From Arthrobacter sp. Leaf69 (GTDB taxonomy: Bacteria; Actinomycetota; Actinomycetes; Actinomycetales; Micrococcaceae), in NCBI RefSeq assembly GCF_001422645.1, contig NZ_LMLR01000010.1, positions 62,001 through 126,000 on the forward strand: a stretch of DNA of 64,000 bases, in the 5' to 3' direction. Under the pieces are notes generated by a model. The model saw only the letters and a program-made list of their open reading frames with translations, was not told where the DNA came from and searched no databases. Positions 34,111 to 43,550 of the stretch are shown here, piece by piece. Each line of letters opens with the position of its first letter. The stretch's first letter is position 1. The position numbers and the translations under genes were made by a program.

Positions 34111-34118
34111 TGTCTACA
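34111..34118. promoter_or_regulatory. Candidate GntR operator (tgtctaca), upstream of the importer
   Basis: The 10-mer ctgtctacag (34110-34119) is the exact reverse complement of the site at 31940-31949. It sits about 90 bases before the solute-binding protein gene, in the only long gap between the amidase and the importer. Confidence 0.5.
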
Positions 34119-34206
34119 GAATGCGATTTATGTCACAAACGAGAAATTGCGTGTTAGTGTTCACCACATCATTGGCAAAGAGATCACTGAAAGTGGGACG
34201 CACCGC

Positions 34207-35004
34207 ATGATTTCACTCAAGAGCAAGGCCGCCCTAGTAGCAGCGCTGGCTGCGCTGGCCCTATCTGCGACGGGCTGCTCTGCCAGCTCCGGTGCCGCGG
34301 CTAATTCGCCTTCCAAAGAGAAGTTCACGATCGCCACTAGCGGGACCTTCCGCCCGGTCACATTCTCCGACGGCGGAAAACTCACGGGGTTCGACATCGA
34401 GGTCGGGACCCTGATCGCAGAAAAGCTGGGCATGCAGGCCGAATTCGTCGAGGGCCAGTTGACAGGCCTGCTGCCTGGTCTCAATAGCGGGAAGTTCGAC
34501 GCGGTCATGTCTGGTCTCATCATGACCGATGCGCGCAAGCAATCCGTCACTTTCTCCACCCCGTACCTCGCCGACGGCACAGTGGCAGTCGTCTCCAAGA
34601 ACAGCACCGTCCCCGACGTGACCAAACTCGCTGGCCTCAAGGCGGGAGCAATCGGCGGCTCAGGCACCGAAACCGATGTCAAGGCTATCGGCGGCTTCAG
34701 CGAACTGAAGGCCTACCCGGGTGCGAATGAAGGATTCTCCGATGTCGCCGCCGGTCGGATCGATGTCTTTGCCACCACGCGCATCGCCGCAGAAGACTTC
34801 CTTAAGAACTCGCCTACGGCCTCGGGGTTGAAGATCGTCGGGGATGTCCATGGAATCAAGACCGCCGGGGTTGCTCTGCCAAAGAATGACACCGAAATGA
34901 AGCCCAAGGTAGATAAAATCATCACCGAACTCAAGGCGGACGGAACCCTCGAGAAATTGAACCAAAAGTGGTTCGGCTTCTCAGTCGAAATCCCGGCCCC
35001 GTAG
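34207..35004 (+). CDS. Polar amino-acid-type ABC importer, substrate-binding lipoprotein
   Basis: A 265-residue lipoprotein: the signal peptide ends in the lipobox LSATGC, then a family-3 solute-binding fold (FTIATSGTFRPVTFSDGGKLTGFDIEVGTLIAEKLG). The ligand loop FDAVMSGLIMTDARKQSVTFSTPYL is typical. Family 3 members bind amino acids, opines or related compounds. ATG 34207 starts at the signal peptide; a start at 34147 adds 20 residues of no clear role. Permease and ATPase genes follow. Confidence 0.93.
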   Translation: MISLKSKAALVAALAALALSATGCSASSGAAANSPSKEKFTIATSGTFRPVTFSDGGKLTGFDIEVGTLIAEKLGMQAEFVEGQLTGLLPGLNSGKFDAVMSGLIMTDARKQSVTFSTPYLADGTVAVVSKNSTVPDVTKLAGLKAGAIGGSGTETDVKAIGGFSELKAYPGANEGFSDVAAGRIDVFATTRIAAEDFLKNSPTASGLKIVGDVHGIKTAGVALPKNDTEMKPKVDKIITELKADGTLEKLNQKWFGFSVEIPAP

Positions 35005-35012
35005 CCGTCACC

Positions 35013-35714
35013 ATGGGCATCTCTGAACCCGGCGCTGTCGCCGCCGAATACTTCCCGATCTTTTTGAACGGCGCCCTGACCACCCTTGCAATTGTGGCTG
35101 CAGCGATCGTCTGCGCAACGGTCCTGGGATATTTGGTCGCCACCATGCGACTCTCGCGGAACCGGGGCCTGCGGATCTTTGCAGCAGCCTACGTCTGGCT
35201 CTTCCGCGGACTGCCGCTGATGCTGTTGCTGTTCTTCTTCTATTACACCCAACCGTTCGGGCTGACCCTGGACGCCTTCACGGCGGGCCTCGTGGCCATG
35301 AGCCTGAACTCGGCGTCGTTCTTCTCCGAAATTATCAGGGCCGGACTCAAGTCGGTCAACGCCGGGCACCTGGAGGCCGCAGACTCCGTCGGTATGAATC
35401 CAGTCCAGAAATTTCTGCGTGTCACGGCCCCTGAGGGGATCCGGCTCATGACTCCGCCGTACATCAACAACTGCATCATCATGCTCAAGGAATCGGCTCA
35501 GATCTCGGTCATCACCGTGCCGGACCTTATGCTTCAGGGCCAGAAGGCGTACAACTCCACGTACAACGTGATGGAGACCCTGGGTGTTGTCGCTGCTATG
35601 TACCTCTTGATGACGAGCCTGCTCATGGTCTTGCAGATCGCCATCGAGAAGAAGACCGGTCGCAAGCTGGGCACGACTAAATCACTGCGCGAGTCTGTAG
35701 GGAGCATGGCATGA
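35013..35714 (+). CDS. Polar amino-acid-type ABC importer, permease
   Basis: The 233-residue protein has about five membrane segments of the HisMQ type ([27 protein letters not shown], then the [14 protein letters not shown] segment). The EAA-loop that meets the ATPase reads [27 protein letters not shown] 35013, 8 bases after the binding-protein stop, is used; the frame is open upstream to 34968. The stop overlaps the ATPase start. A single permease gene implies a homodimer. Confidence 0.9.
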   Translation: MGISEPGAVAAEYFPIFLNGALTTLAIVAAAIVCATVLGYLVATMRLSRNRGLRIFAAAYVWLFRGLPLMLLLFFFYYTQPFGLTLDAFTAGLVAMSLNSASFFSEIIRAGLKSVNAGHLEAADSVGMNPVQKFLRVTAPEGIRLMTPPYINNCIIMLKESAQISVITVPDLMLQGQKAYNSTYNVMETLGVVAAMYLLMTSLLMVLQIAIEKKTGRKLGTTKSLRESVGSMA

Positions 35715-36460
35715 TCAGCATCACCGGATTGACCAAGAGCTATGGTTCCAAGGCAGTACTCAAAGACGTGGACCTGCGAATCCTGCCGGGCGAGGTGGTG
35801 GCGATCATCGGCCCCAGCGGCGCAGGAAAAAGCACACTTCTGCGGTGCATAAACATGTTGGAAGTTCCGGACTCCGGGCAGATCCATGTGGACGGCCGGC
35901 AGGTCTTTTACAAACCCAATGTGCGCGGAAAGCTGGGCCTACTGGACCAATTCCGGCTGACCTGGCTGCGGCAGGAAATCTCCATGGTGTTCCAGCAGTT
36001 CAACCTCTGGCCGCACCGGACTGTGCTGGAGAACCTGTTGGAGGGGCCGGTCATTTCCAAACGTGAAAAGCGGCCCAGCGCCAAGCCCCGCGCACTAGAC
36101 AAACTTCGCTCCGTTGGCCTTGAGGAAAAGGCCGATGCTTATCCCGCTGACCTATCCGGCGGACAGCAGCAGCGCGTGGCAATCTGCCGGGCGCTGATGA
36201 TGGACCCCAAAGCCATCCTCTTCGACGAGCCGACGTCAGCCCTGGATCCGGAGCTAGTCAACGAAGTCCTGGACATCATGACCAAACTTGCCCGCAGCGG
36301 TATGACCATGGTGATCGTGACGCATGAAATGAAGTTCGCACGGGAAGTGGCGGACCGGGTGATCTTCATGGAACACGGCGGCATCGTCGCCGAAGGGCCA
36401 CCGGCAGAGGTCTTCCAGCACCCCCGTCTCCGCGTCTACGCCTCGCACCTCAGCCACTAA
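35711..36460 (+). CDS. Polar amino-acid-type ABC importer, ATP-binding protein
   Basis: The 249-residue ATPase has Walker [11 protein letters not shown]-loop [11 protein letters not shown], signature [15 protein letters not shown] and Walker [14 protein letters not shown], followed by the H-loop VTHEM. It is of the GlnQ/HisP class. The ATG overlaps the permease stop. An insert ([20 protein letters not shown]) before the Q-loop is longer than in standard GlnQ and is seen in some importers of unusual substrates. Confidence 0.95.
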   Translation: MISITGLTKSYGSKAVLKDVDLRILPGEVVAIIGPSGAGKSTLLRCINMLEVPDSGQIHVDGRQVFYKPNVRGKLGLLDQFRLTWLRQEISMVFQQFNLWPHRTVLENLLEGPVISKREKRPSAKPRALDKLRSVGLEEKADAYPADLSGGQQQRVAICRALMMDPKAILFDEPTSALDPELVNEVLDIMTKLARSGMTMVIVTHEMKFAREVADRVIFMEHGGIVAEGPPAEVFQHPRLRVYASHLSH

Positions 36461-36578
36461 CCTGGGGGCGGCATTCAGCGGGTGGACGCCCGCACGAAAC
36501 CAACACCCCTCGGATGAGGACATAGCTTGTAAATCACGATCAACAGTCTCCTGTGCCCCACTAACTAGGGAATCCCTC

Positions 36579-37796
36579 ATGATCAAGCCACTCCACGGAA
36601 TCACCGTGGTTGACCTCAGCAGAGCCCTCGCTGGCCCGTACTGCACCGCGTTGCTTGCAGACATGGGCGCCAAAATCATTAAGGTCGAAAGCATCAACGG
36701 CGGTGACACTGCGCGCCAATGGCCGCCGTTCCAGAACAAACACAGCCTCTACTTCGACTCCGTGAACCGTAACAAGACCTCGATCTGCCTCGACTTCTAT
36801 TCGCAGGAAGGGCAGGAAATTCTGGGCAGGCTGATCGCCGGGGCAGACGTCCTGGTGGAGAACTTCAAGCCGGGCACACTGGAGAAAATGGGACTGGCTG
36901 CAGAGCGCCTCAAGGAACATAACCCCCGGCTCGTCGTAGGGTCCGTCACCGGCTTCGGCACTGTCGGCCCGCTCAAGGACGACGCTGGCCTGGATCAGGT
37001 AATCCAGGGGATGTCGGGACTCATGTCCGTCACCGGCGCCGATCCAGGGAACACCTACCGTGTCGGCGTACCGATCGTCGATATCACTTCAGGAATGGTC
37101 TGCGCATTCGGCATCGTTGCAGCCCTGCTGGGACGCAGCAATGGCCACGCCGTCAGCCGCATATCAACGTCGCTTCTTGAGACGGCCCTGAACCTATCGG
37201 CATTTCAGGGCCAGAGGTCCCTCAGCCTCGACGAGACACCCACCCCCCAGGGAAACGACCACCCGGTGATCTCCCCTTACGGCATATTCAAGACCGCCAC
37301 AGAACCCATCACCATCGCAGTCGGCAATGACAAGCAGTGGCGGGCATTCTGCGAGTTGCTCCAAATCCCCTTAGCGGTCGAGGATCCCCGGTTCATCACC
37401 GGCACGGACCGCTCGGTGAACAGAGAGCAGCTGACGAGGCTTATTGAATCGAAGCTGTCTCTAAAGGCCGCAGCTGAGTGGGTCCCGATGATCAGCCTGT
37501 CAGGCATCCCGTGCGGTCCGATCTACGACTACAGCCAAGCCCTGGCATCCCAGCAGGTGGCCGCTCTGGGTCTGGTCCAGCAGACCCAGCGGCGCGACGG
37601 GTCCGCACTGCCGCTTCTACGGGGACCGGTCAGTCTCGACGGCGAAGCCAGCGAGATCCTGGCACCACCTCCCCTCCTAGGCGAACACACCGCCGAAATC
37701 CTGCAGGAAATCGGATTCTCCGACGAGGACATCGACCGACTGGAAGCCAACGGCCACCTGAAGACCAACAAGGAAACGGCGGGTGCAAGAGGATGA
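36579..37796 (+). CDS. Class III (CaiB/BaiF) CoA transferase, copy 1
   Basis: The 405-residue protein starts LHGITVVDLSRALAGPYCTALLADMGAKIIKVE and has the catalytic Asp in AGLDQVIQGMSGLM, both hallmarks of the family. These enzymes move CoA between carboxylic acids, for example onto carnitine or oxalate. It is followed by a crotonase gene in ATGA overlap. A similar transferase lies at 39681. Together with the amidase it probably activates the released acid as a CoA thioester. Confidence 0.9.
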   Translation: MIKPLHGITVVDLSRALAGPYCTALLADMGAKIIKVESINGGDTARQWPPFQNKHSLYFDSVNRNKTSICLDFYSQEGQEILGRLIAGADVLVENFKPGTLEKMGLAAERLKEHNPRLVVGSVTGFGTVGPLKDDAGLDQVIQGMSGLMSVTGADPGNTYRVGVPIVDITSGMVCAFGIVAALLGRSNGHAVSRISTSLLETALNLSAFQGQRSLSLDETPTPQGNDHPVISPYGIFKTATEPITIAVGNDKQWRAFCELLQIPLAVEDPRFITGTDRSVNREQLTRLIESKLSLKAAAEWVPMISLSGIPCGPIYDYSQALASQQVAALGLVQQTQRRDGSALPLLRGPVSLDGEASEILAPPPLLGEHTAEILQEIGFSDEDIDRLEANGHLKTNKETAGARG

Positions 37797-38704
37797 GCAA
37801 ACCTGCACCCAACCGCAGAATAAATGTCAGCATCGCCAACGGCGTGGCATCGGTCGAGATCGACAATCCCACCCAGCGAAACGCCCTGACCAAGGCAATG
37901 TGCCTGGAAATTCAGGACTTAATGCCACGGCTTGATGCCAATCCGGACGTCATCGTCGTGGTCCTTCGGGGCATTGGCAATACATTCTGCGCGGGCGCGG
38001 CCATTAGTGAACTGTCCTCAGTGCTTCTTGATCGGCAGGACGATGACACCAGCGTCGACCAACTTAGCCGAGCCGACCAGGCCATCACATCGATCACGAA
38101 ACCCACCGTCGCAATGGTTGACGGGGCTTGCATGGGCGGGGGCTGGCAGATCGCCTCAGCATGCGATTTCATCATCGCTAGCGAAAGCTCCGTATTCGCC
38201 ATCACCCCTGCAAAGATCGGCATCATTTACCCCCGCCCCGGGATCGAGCGACTCGTGCGTCAGGTGGGACACGCCAACGCAAAGTTCATACTCCTTACCG
38301 GCCAGGCCTTTACCGCTGCCCGAGCGCAGGCTCTCGGCTTGGTGACGGAGGCCGTTCCCGACGATGAATTTGGGGAGCGATGCAGCTCCATCCTGAACTC
38401 CCTCCTGAACAAATCCCGATTTTCAGTACATGCCATGAAACATCTGGTGAACCTCACGGATATCAATCACTCTGGCATCGACAAAGAATGGGAAGACGCC
38501 TGGGCAGCCATGCCAGAGAGCCCCGACATGGGAATCGGCATCGCCGCCTTTCTGAACCGGGAGCAGCCGAGGTTTATCTGGCACCCCAGCAGGACGCAAG
38601 CGGACCGTGCTGGCCCTCGATCAGGAGCCACCCGGCTCGCCACTATCAAGCCGCACAACCACCCGATGGACACGAGATCGCCTTCCTCCAGATCCTGGGG
38701 CTAA
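37793..38704 (+). CDS. Enoyl-CoA hydratase/isomerase (crotonase), copy 1
   Basis: The crotonase core (about residues 1-255) has the oxyanion-hole segments RGIGNTFCAGAAISEL and GACMGGGWQIASACDFIIA. After FLNREQPRF the tail is Arg/Ser/Pro-rich (HPSRTQADRAGPRSGATR...) and unlike any crotonase. That suggests a frameshift or recombination just before position 38600. A family-like C-terminus would be expected near 38580. Base 37793 overlaps the CoA-transferase stop. Confidence 0.82.
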   Translation: MSKPAPNRRINVSIANGVASVEIDNPTQRNALTKAMCLEIQDLMPRLDANPDVIVVVLRGIGNTFCAGAAISELSSVLLDRQDDDTSVDQLSRADQAITSITKPTVAMVDGACMGGGWQIASACDFIIASESSVFAITPAKIGIIYPRPGIERLVRQVGHANAKFILLTGQAFTAARAQALGLVTEAVPDDEFGERCSSILNSLLNKSRFSVHAMKHLVNLTDINHSGIDKEWEDAWAAMPESPDMGIGIAAFLNREQPRFIWHPSRTQADRAGPRSGATRLATIKPHNHPMDTRSPSSRSWG

Positions 38705-38850
38705 ATTCTTCATCCAACACCTGTTGGGTCTGTACGAGCGGGGCGATCAGGTGGTGGGGTAACGACTGTGGTCGCTGGGGTCGCAACATCCACCACTCGC
38801 TTCACCTGTGGAGACACACCAAAAACGTTCCACCTTCTCAAGGAGTCTCT

Positions 38851-39684
38851 ATGTATAAGGAGCTACTCGCTCGGGCCGACAGCGGCGACGAGGGTCTCGG
38901 CACTATCGAGTTTCAGATTGAGGCAGACGTTGCCGTGGTTGTGCTCTCTGATGCCCCCGCGCGAAATGCGCTCAGCCTCACGATGTGGACACGCATCACA
39001 GAGGTCTTTCAGAAGCTCTCAGCCACCCCCGGACTTAGAGCAGCTGTCATTCGCGGGTCAGGGACGGCCGCCTTTGCAGCCGGCGCCAACATCGCAGAGT
39101 TTCCCGAGATTCGCCTAACAGCTTCCGACGCCACGTCATACAACGATCAGCTGGCGCGAGCACTTCGCGCCGTCGCCAGCATCGAGGTGCCGACAATAGC
39201 GATGATTCGCGGCTTTGCGGTAGGCGGCGGATGCGAGCTCTCCGCCGCTTGCGATTTGCGAATCGGTTCGGACACATCGCAGATAGGGGTTCCGATCGGC
39301 CAGTTGGGAGTCATTCTTGGCCTGACTGAGACGAGACTGCTAACACGACATCTAGGCGTCAACGGACTTAAGCACGTTCTGTTCAGCGGCCGGCTCTTCG
39401 ATGCCAACGAGGCACTGAAAATTGGGCTACTCGACGAGGTCGTGCCGGACGCGGATCTCGTCGCGCATGTCTCATTACTCCTCGAGACGATCAAGAACTC
39501 TTCAGCCGTGACGATGCGGGCGGCAAAAATCATCACAGACTTCGCGGGAGCACTGGACGATGCAGCAGCGGACCGAGTACAGCAACTGCACGTGCAGGCC
39601 TATGACGGGGAGGATCTCAGGGAAGGCGTCGCCGCGTTCCTTAATAAACGCCGACCTGTTTTCTCGGGCGGGGGTTCCATATGA
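38851..39684 (+). CDS. Enoyl-CoA hydratase/isomerase (crotonase), copy 2
   Basis: The 277-residue protein has IRGSGTAAFAAGANIAEF and IRGFAVGGGCELSAACDLRIG, the two oxyanion-hole segments, and ends FLNKRRPVFSGGG, a normal crotonase C-terminus. AAGGAG lies 9 bases before the ATG. It is paired with CoA transferase copy 2 by an ATGA overlap, in the opposite order to copy 1. The 146-base gap upstream contains no complete gene; a short frame there may be a remnant. Confidence 0.9.
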   Translation: MYKELLARADSGDEGLGTIEFQIEADVAVVVLSDAPARNALSLTMWTRITEVFQKLSATPGLRAAVIRGSGTAAFAAGANIAEFPEIRLTASDATSYNDQLARALRAVASIEVPTIAMIRGFAVGGGCELSAACDLRIGSDTSQIGVPIGQLGVILGLTETRLLTRHLGVNGLKHVLFSGRLFDANEALKIGLLDEVVPDADLVAHVSLLLETIKNSSAVTMRAAKIITDFAGALDDAAADRVQQLHVQAYDGEDLREGVAAFLNKRRPVFSGGGSI

Positions 39685-40868
39685 GCACTCTTGACGGACT
39701 CGTTGTTCTAGATTTATCCCGATACATTGCTGGCCCGACTGCAAGCATGATGTTGGCCGACCAAGGCGCAGAGGTGATTAAGGTCGAACCGGTGCCGCTG
39801 GGGGACCCTTCCCGCCAATCTGGTCCGTTCGATCAAGGTCACAGCGTGTACTTCATGTCGGCAAACCGGAACAAGCGTTCACTTGCCCTGGACCTCCGCA
39901 GTTCCGCAGGACTCGCTGCAATCAAGAAAATCGCCGAAACTGCAGATGTGTTCATCGAGAACTTCAAACCGGGAACGACTGAAAAGATGGGGATCGCGTC
40001 GGAGCATCTCCTCAAAGCGAACCCTCGGCTGGTCTATTGCTCCATCACCGGATTCGGCGATGGCCCCGTCGGCGCCTCCATGGCTGGGTTTGACCAGAAT
40101 GCTCAGGGGATGAGCGGCCTGATGAGCGTCAATGGGATCTCGGAGGCTGGCCCCATGCGCGTGGGCGTTCCCGTTGCAGACTCGACAACCGGACTCATCG
40201 CCAGCTTCGCCATATTGGCGAAACTACACGAACGTGCTCGCACCGGCGTCGGCGGGCTTGTCTCAACTTCTTTGATGCAGAGTACCAACTTCCTGCTTAC
40301 CTATCAGGCACAGAAATACCTCAGCCTTGGCGTCGTCGCGGTCGGTGAAGGCAACGACCACCCACTACTCTTCCCACAGGGGACATTCGCGACTCGAGAC
40401 GGGTACCTAACAATCGCATCTGGAAACGAGCGCATGTGGCGTCAACTTTGTGGCGCTCTAGGACTTCACTCATTCGCGGAGGATCCCCTTTACTCCACAA
40501 ACGAAGGTCGACTAACAAACAAACACGAGCTGCGCCGGCTAATGGAAGAGAAGCTCGCCGCGCGAGACTCCCATGAGTGGATGCAAGTCATAAATGCAGC
40601 TGGCGTACCGTGCGGGCCTGTGCTTGGAATAGACGAGGCATTTGAGCATCCCATTGCCGAGGAACTACGCCTGGCTGAAACTGTGGAACACCGAGATCTT
40701 GGCGAGATCCGGGTGTTAGGCCGCCCGGCAATGACCGGAGATGAAAAGTGGCTTCGAACTGCCCCGCCTGTACTCGGGCAGCATAGTGCTGAAATCCTGT
40801 CCGAGTACGGGGTATCCGAAGTGGACCTTGAAGCGCTCATCTCGAGTGGGTCCGTAATCCAAGGATGA
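39681..40868 (+). CDS. Class III (CaiB/BaiF) CoA transferase, copy 2
   Basis: The 395-residue protein aligns well by eye with copy 1: LDGLVVLDLSRYIAGPTASMMLADQGAEVIKVE, then catalytic Asp in AGFDQNAQGMSGLM and the GNDHPLLFPQGTF block. It uses the ATG overlapping the crotonase 2 stop. Its composition is somewhat less GC-rich than copy 1, suggesting the second pair was acquired separately rather than by recent local duplication. Confidence 0.9.
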   Translation: MSTLDGLVVLDLSRYIAGPTASMMLADQGAEVIKVEPVPLGDPSRQSGPFDQGHSVYFMSANRNKRSLALDLRSSAGLAAIKKIAETADVFIENFKPGTTEKMGIASEHLLKANPRLVYCSITGFGDGPVGASMAGFDQNAQGMSGLMSVNGISEAGPMRVGVPVADSTTGLIASFAILAKLHERARTGVGGLVSTSLMQSTNFLLTYQAQKYLSLGVVAVGEGNDHPLLFPQGTFATRDGYLTIASGNERMWRQLCGALGLHSFAEDPLYSTNEGRLTNKHELRRLMEEKLAARDSHEWMQVINAAGVPCGPVLGIDEAFEHPIAEELRLAETVEHRDLGEIRVLGRPAMTGDEKWLRTAPPVLGQHSAEILSEYGVSEVDLEALISSGSVIQG

Positions 40869-41069
40869 AATCGGTTGTGAAAGATGCACCTGACTGCCCG
40901 TTACATTCTGGGTTCCGACAGCTGGGACATGGTCGCGGGATGCGGCGTGACTTTCTTACAACCGGCTAAACACGACTCCAACGCCGACGCTGTCTTTTTT
41001 CGAAAGGGGCTGTCCTGAACGGCGTCCCGTAAGCATCGGTCCTCGAGCGGTCGCGAGTCGGAGTTGCGG

Positions 41070-42254
41070 TCAGGCGTCGGTGCATCGTGAAATGTAGTCC
41101 GCCATCCCGGGGACGGTGAACGCCACCCGACCGAGCGCCGGCGGGTAGATGATGCCCTTGCGGATCAGCGAGGAGCGTGTCATGGTCATCGAGCTTTGCT
41201 TCTTTTGCGCCCTGGTGGCCAGGTCTGCGGTGCTGGACCCCTCGTCGCCGTCGACGGCCATGAGCTGCAGGTAGGACTTCTCGGCCTTGGACGCCCGCTC
41301 CCAGCGGGACGGAAAGAAGCCCTGGTCAAGCTGCTGGCGGCCGATTTCCACGGCAACCTGAGCGTCGCTGAGGGTGATGACCTTCTCGGGTGCGGTCTCC
41401 CACACGGCGTAGCCGTATTCCTGCAGGAAGTACGGATAGCCGCCGGAAGCGTCCAGGAGCAGGTCTCTGGCAGCCGGCTCGAAGGATGCGCCGAATTTCG
41501 CGGCGGGGACAGTCAGGGCGGATTCCGCCGCCGGGCGCGGCAGCGGGCCGATGCTCCGGTAATTGAACAGCCGCTCGGCGTAAGAGCGGGATTCGCTGAG
41601 AACAGAGGGCAGGTTGGGCAGGCCGGCGCCGGCGATGTAGAACGGCCATTCCCGCTGGTTCGCCAGATGTTGCACGCTGAGCAGCGCCGCGATCAGGGGC
41701 GCGTCAAGGTCCTGCATCTCGTCGATCACAAAGACCAGGCCAGACCGTTTCTCTGCCAATGCCGCGCAGAGATCCTCGACCAGCTCTTCAAGGTCAACCT
41801 CGATGGATCCCGAGTCCGCTCGGCCGCGGTTGAGTGCGACGCCGATGTCGATACCGGTAACCCCCAGTTTGGCGGAGAAGGAAGCCACGCTGCCCAGGGC
41901 CGATTTCAAAGTGGCCCCGGCACTCCTGTTGTTGAGCTTTCGCCCAGCCTGGAGAAGATTCCTCGCCAGCTTCGCCCTGACGGCGTCCGGGCCGCCGTCC
42001 GCGTCCCGGCCTTCAAGGGTGACCACCATGAATTCCGCGCGTTCGGCCTGTCGTCGGAACTCGTTCAGCAGTACGGTCTTCCCGACGCCCCGGAGCCCGT
42101 GCAGGACAATCCCACGATCCGGTCGACGCTGGCGTGCCTTGGCCATCAACAGGTCGAATGCGTCCACCTCGTCCTGCCTGCCGGCCAGCTCCGCCGGACG
42201 CCGCCCCGAGCCGGGCGAATACGGGTTCAGTGCGCTTTCCATATCCGCAAGCAT
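41070..42254 (-). CDS. AAA-type ATP-binding protein (Orc1/Cdc6-like layout)
   Basis: The 394-residue protein has Walker A GLRGVGKT at about residues 53-60 and Walker B LVFVIDEMQDLDAP near 178. A sensor-like segment GAGLPNLPSVL follows, then a winged-helix-type C-terminus (SYLQLMAVDGDEGSSTADLATRAQ). The type is the bacterial archaeal-ATPase-like family often found on mobile DNA. ATG 42242 is an equally good start. It is the only minus-strand gene with a known fold between the catabolic cassette and HA copy 2. No partner effector is adjacent, so the role is unknown. Confidence 0.75.
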   Translation of the reverse strand: MLADMESALNPYSPGSGRRPAELAGRQDEVDAFDLLMAKARQRRPDRGIVLHGLRGVGKTVLLNEFRRQAERAEFMVVTLEGRDADGGPDAVRAKLARNLLQAGRKLNNRSAGATLKSALGSVASFSAKLGVTGIDIGVALNRGRADSGSIEVDLEELVEDLCAALAEKRSGLVFVIDEMQDLDAPLIAALLSVQHLANQREWPFYIAGAGLPNLPSVLSESRSYAERLFNYRSIGPLPRPAAESALTVPAAKFGASFEPAARDLLLDASGGYPYFLQEYGYAVWETAPEKVITLSDAQVAVEIGRQQLDQGFFPSRWERASKAEKSYLQLMAVDGDEGSSTADLATRAQKKQSSMTMTRSSLIRKGIIYPPALGRVAFTVPGMADYISRCTDA

Positions 42255-42317
42255 AAAGCCATATCCAGAAACATGGATAACAGCTTATGAGGTCTTATTG
42301 AGACTCTTCGATGGGAG

Positions 42318-42602
42318 CTAGAGTCCGCTGCTGCCCTTCCATTCATCGGCCGTCACGCGCTTGATGCTAGCCGACTGCGCCCAGCCCAGGTGGTACTTGC
42401 CGGAGACGTCCAGCCACTCGATCAGGCCGTAGTTGTTTGACCAGGCGACGGCCTTGCCGTAAATCCCGTTGACGCACACCAAGGGTCGGCCGTACTTCGG
42501 GAAGTCCCGGATCGGCGAGCTGTCGTCCATCGGCCGGACCTTGTCGGCGTCCAGGCGCGCCATAATCCGCTCCATATCCTCCGAAGAGCCTGACCTGATC
42601 AC
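42318..42602 (-). CDS. Small hypothetical protein
   Basis: A 94-residue protein (MIRSGSSEDMERIMARLDADKV...) with a compact beta-rich-looking C-terminal part (RPLVCVNGIYGKAVAWSNNYGLIEWLDVSGKYHLGW). No family recognised. Co-directional with the AAA ATPase 63 bases downstream, so it may share its transcript. Confidence 0.5.
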   Translation of the reverse strand: MIRSGSSEDMERIMARLDADKVRPMDDSSPIRDFPKYGRPLVCVNGIYGKAVAWSNNYGLIEWLDVSGKYHLGWAQSASIKRVTADEWKGSSGL

Positions 42603-42880
42603 GGCTCAATTTTAGAACGAATCCGGACCTTTTCGAGCATACGTTCTCCACAGGTTCCTCCACGTGTGGACATGTCTTCGATTGCAGCCGCGAGCAACTG
42701 CGATGACCGCGGGGCGCGTGGACATCTGACGGGCTGGCAAATCCCACAGCCATTAGCGTGAGCGATTCTGGTTCCGGGCAGACGGCTACCACTGTCTTCA
42801 CCTACCCGTCGGGACGTCCAGGGGTCCCCAACTCAGCCGATAAACTTGGAGGGCCAGCACTACCGGAAGAGCAGGTCGCC

Positions 42881-43111
42881 ATGGGTGTCACGAAGAAGCG
42901 CGGCCTGGCGATAGGCACGGCGGCCGAACCAGCTGACCGCGTCCTGACCCCGGAGCAGAAACGCGAACTCACCATCGACACGATGGCCAGCTGGGCCCTG
43001 GAGGGTATGGAACCCAGCCGTCAGACCGTCGAAAACATCAATGCGTTCTTGCGCGGCGAAGTCACCATGGATGAATACCTGCGGAAGTTGAAGGGATCGT
43101 GCCCGCGGTAG
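42881..43111 (+). CDS. VbhA-like antitoxin without a Fic partner
   Basis: A 76-residue protein ending ELTIDTMASWALEGMEPSRQTVENINAFLRGEVTMDEY, which matches the VbhA/FicA antitoxin helix pattern (ALEG-x-PS followed by a Gly-Glu hinge). Antitoxins of this type block Fic AMP-transferase toxins by a conserved Ser/Thr-x3-Glu-type insert. Its cognate toxin would be expected immediately downstream, but the next gene is the HA-domain protein, so it is orphan here. A GTG at 42758 could extend it by 41 residues; ATG 42881 has an AGGT site. Confidence 0.55.
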   Translation: MGVTKKRGLAIGTAAEPADRVLTPEQKRELTIDTMASWALEGMEPSRQTVENINAFLRGEVTMDEYLRKLKGSCPR

Positions 43112-43550
43112 AGGCTTGCAGGGGCATCGGAATGTCCCCCACCAAGACCTTTGAGCCGCGCCGTGGCCGGATGATGACGCCCGCAATGGACGGGCCGTTG
43201 TCGCTGCCGCGCCGTATGAAGAATGGGGGTCGATGTTTCCGCTCAGGCTGGCCCGAATCGAATTGCTTTCACATGGCCTGCGCTTTAGTACCCTAGGCCG
43301 ACGCATGCTCACGCGTGCCTACTAGCTGTGCGCCATCGGTAGACGAGGGCCGGGCGGAACGGGGGCTTCGCAGACCATCCTTTTATACAGCTTTACATTT
43401 TTTATATTCTTTATATTTTATAAATATGCCCATCCAGCCGCCTTTGCGACTCCTGACGAGCATCACCCTTCGGCCCCTGTCAGGCGATTTGCGAAGTTAT
43501 ATCCACCGAGGACCTCTCCAAGCCATCGCAGTGGCAAGATGACACCCATC
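43112..43550. other. 438-bp gene-free interval with an AT-rich tract
   Basis: Bases 43381-43428 are almost entirely A and T (ttttatacagctttacattt onwards), unlike any other part of the window. It lies about 125-170 bases before HA-domain copy 2 and could be a strong promoter region, an origin-like or a nucleoid-protein binding segment. The rest shows no gene. Confidence 0.45.

Noticed and set aside
38380..38850. Upstream extension of crotonase copy 2
   Set aside because: It runs across crotonase copy 1 in another frame; the ribosome site and homology begin at 38851.
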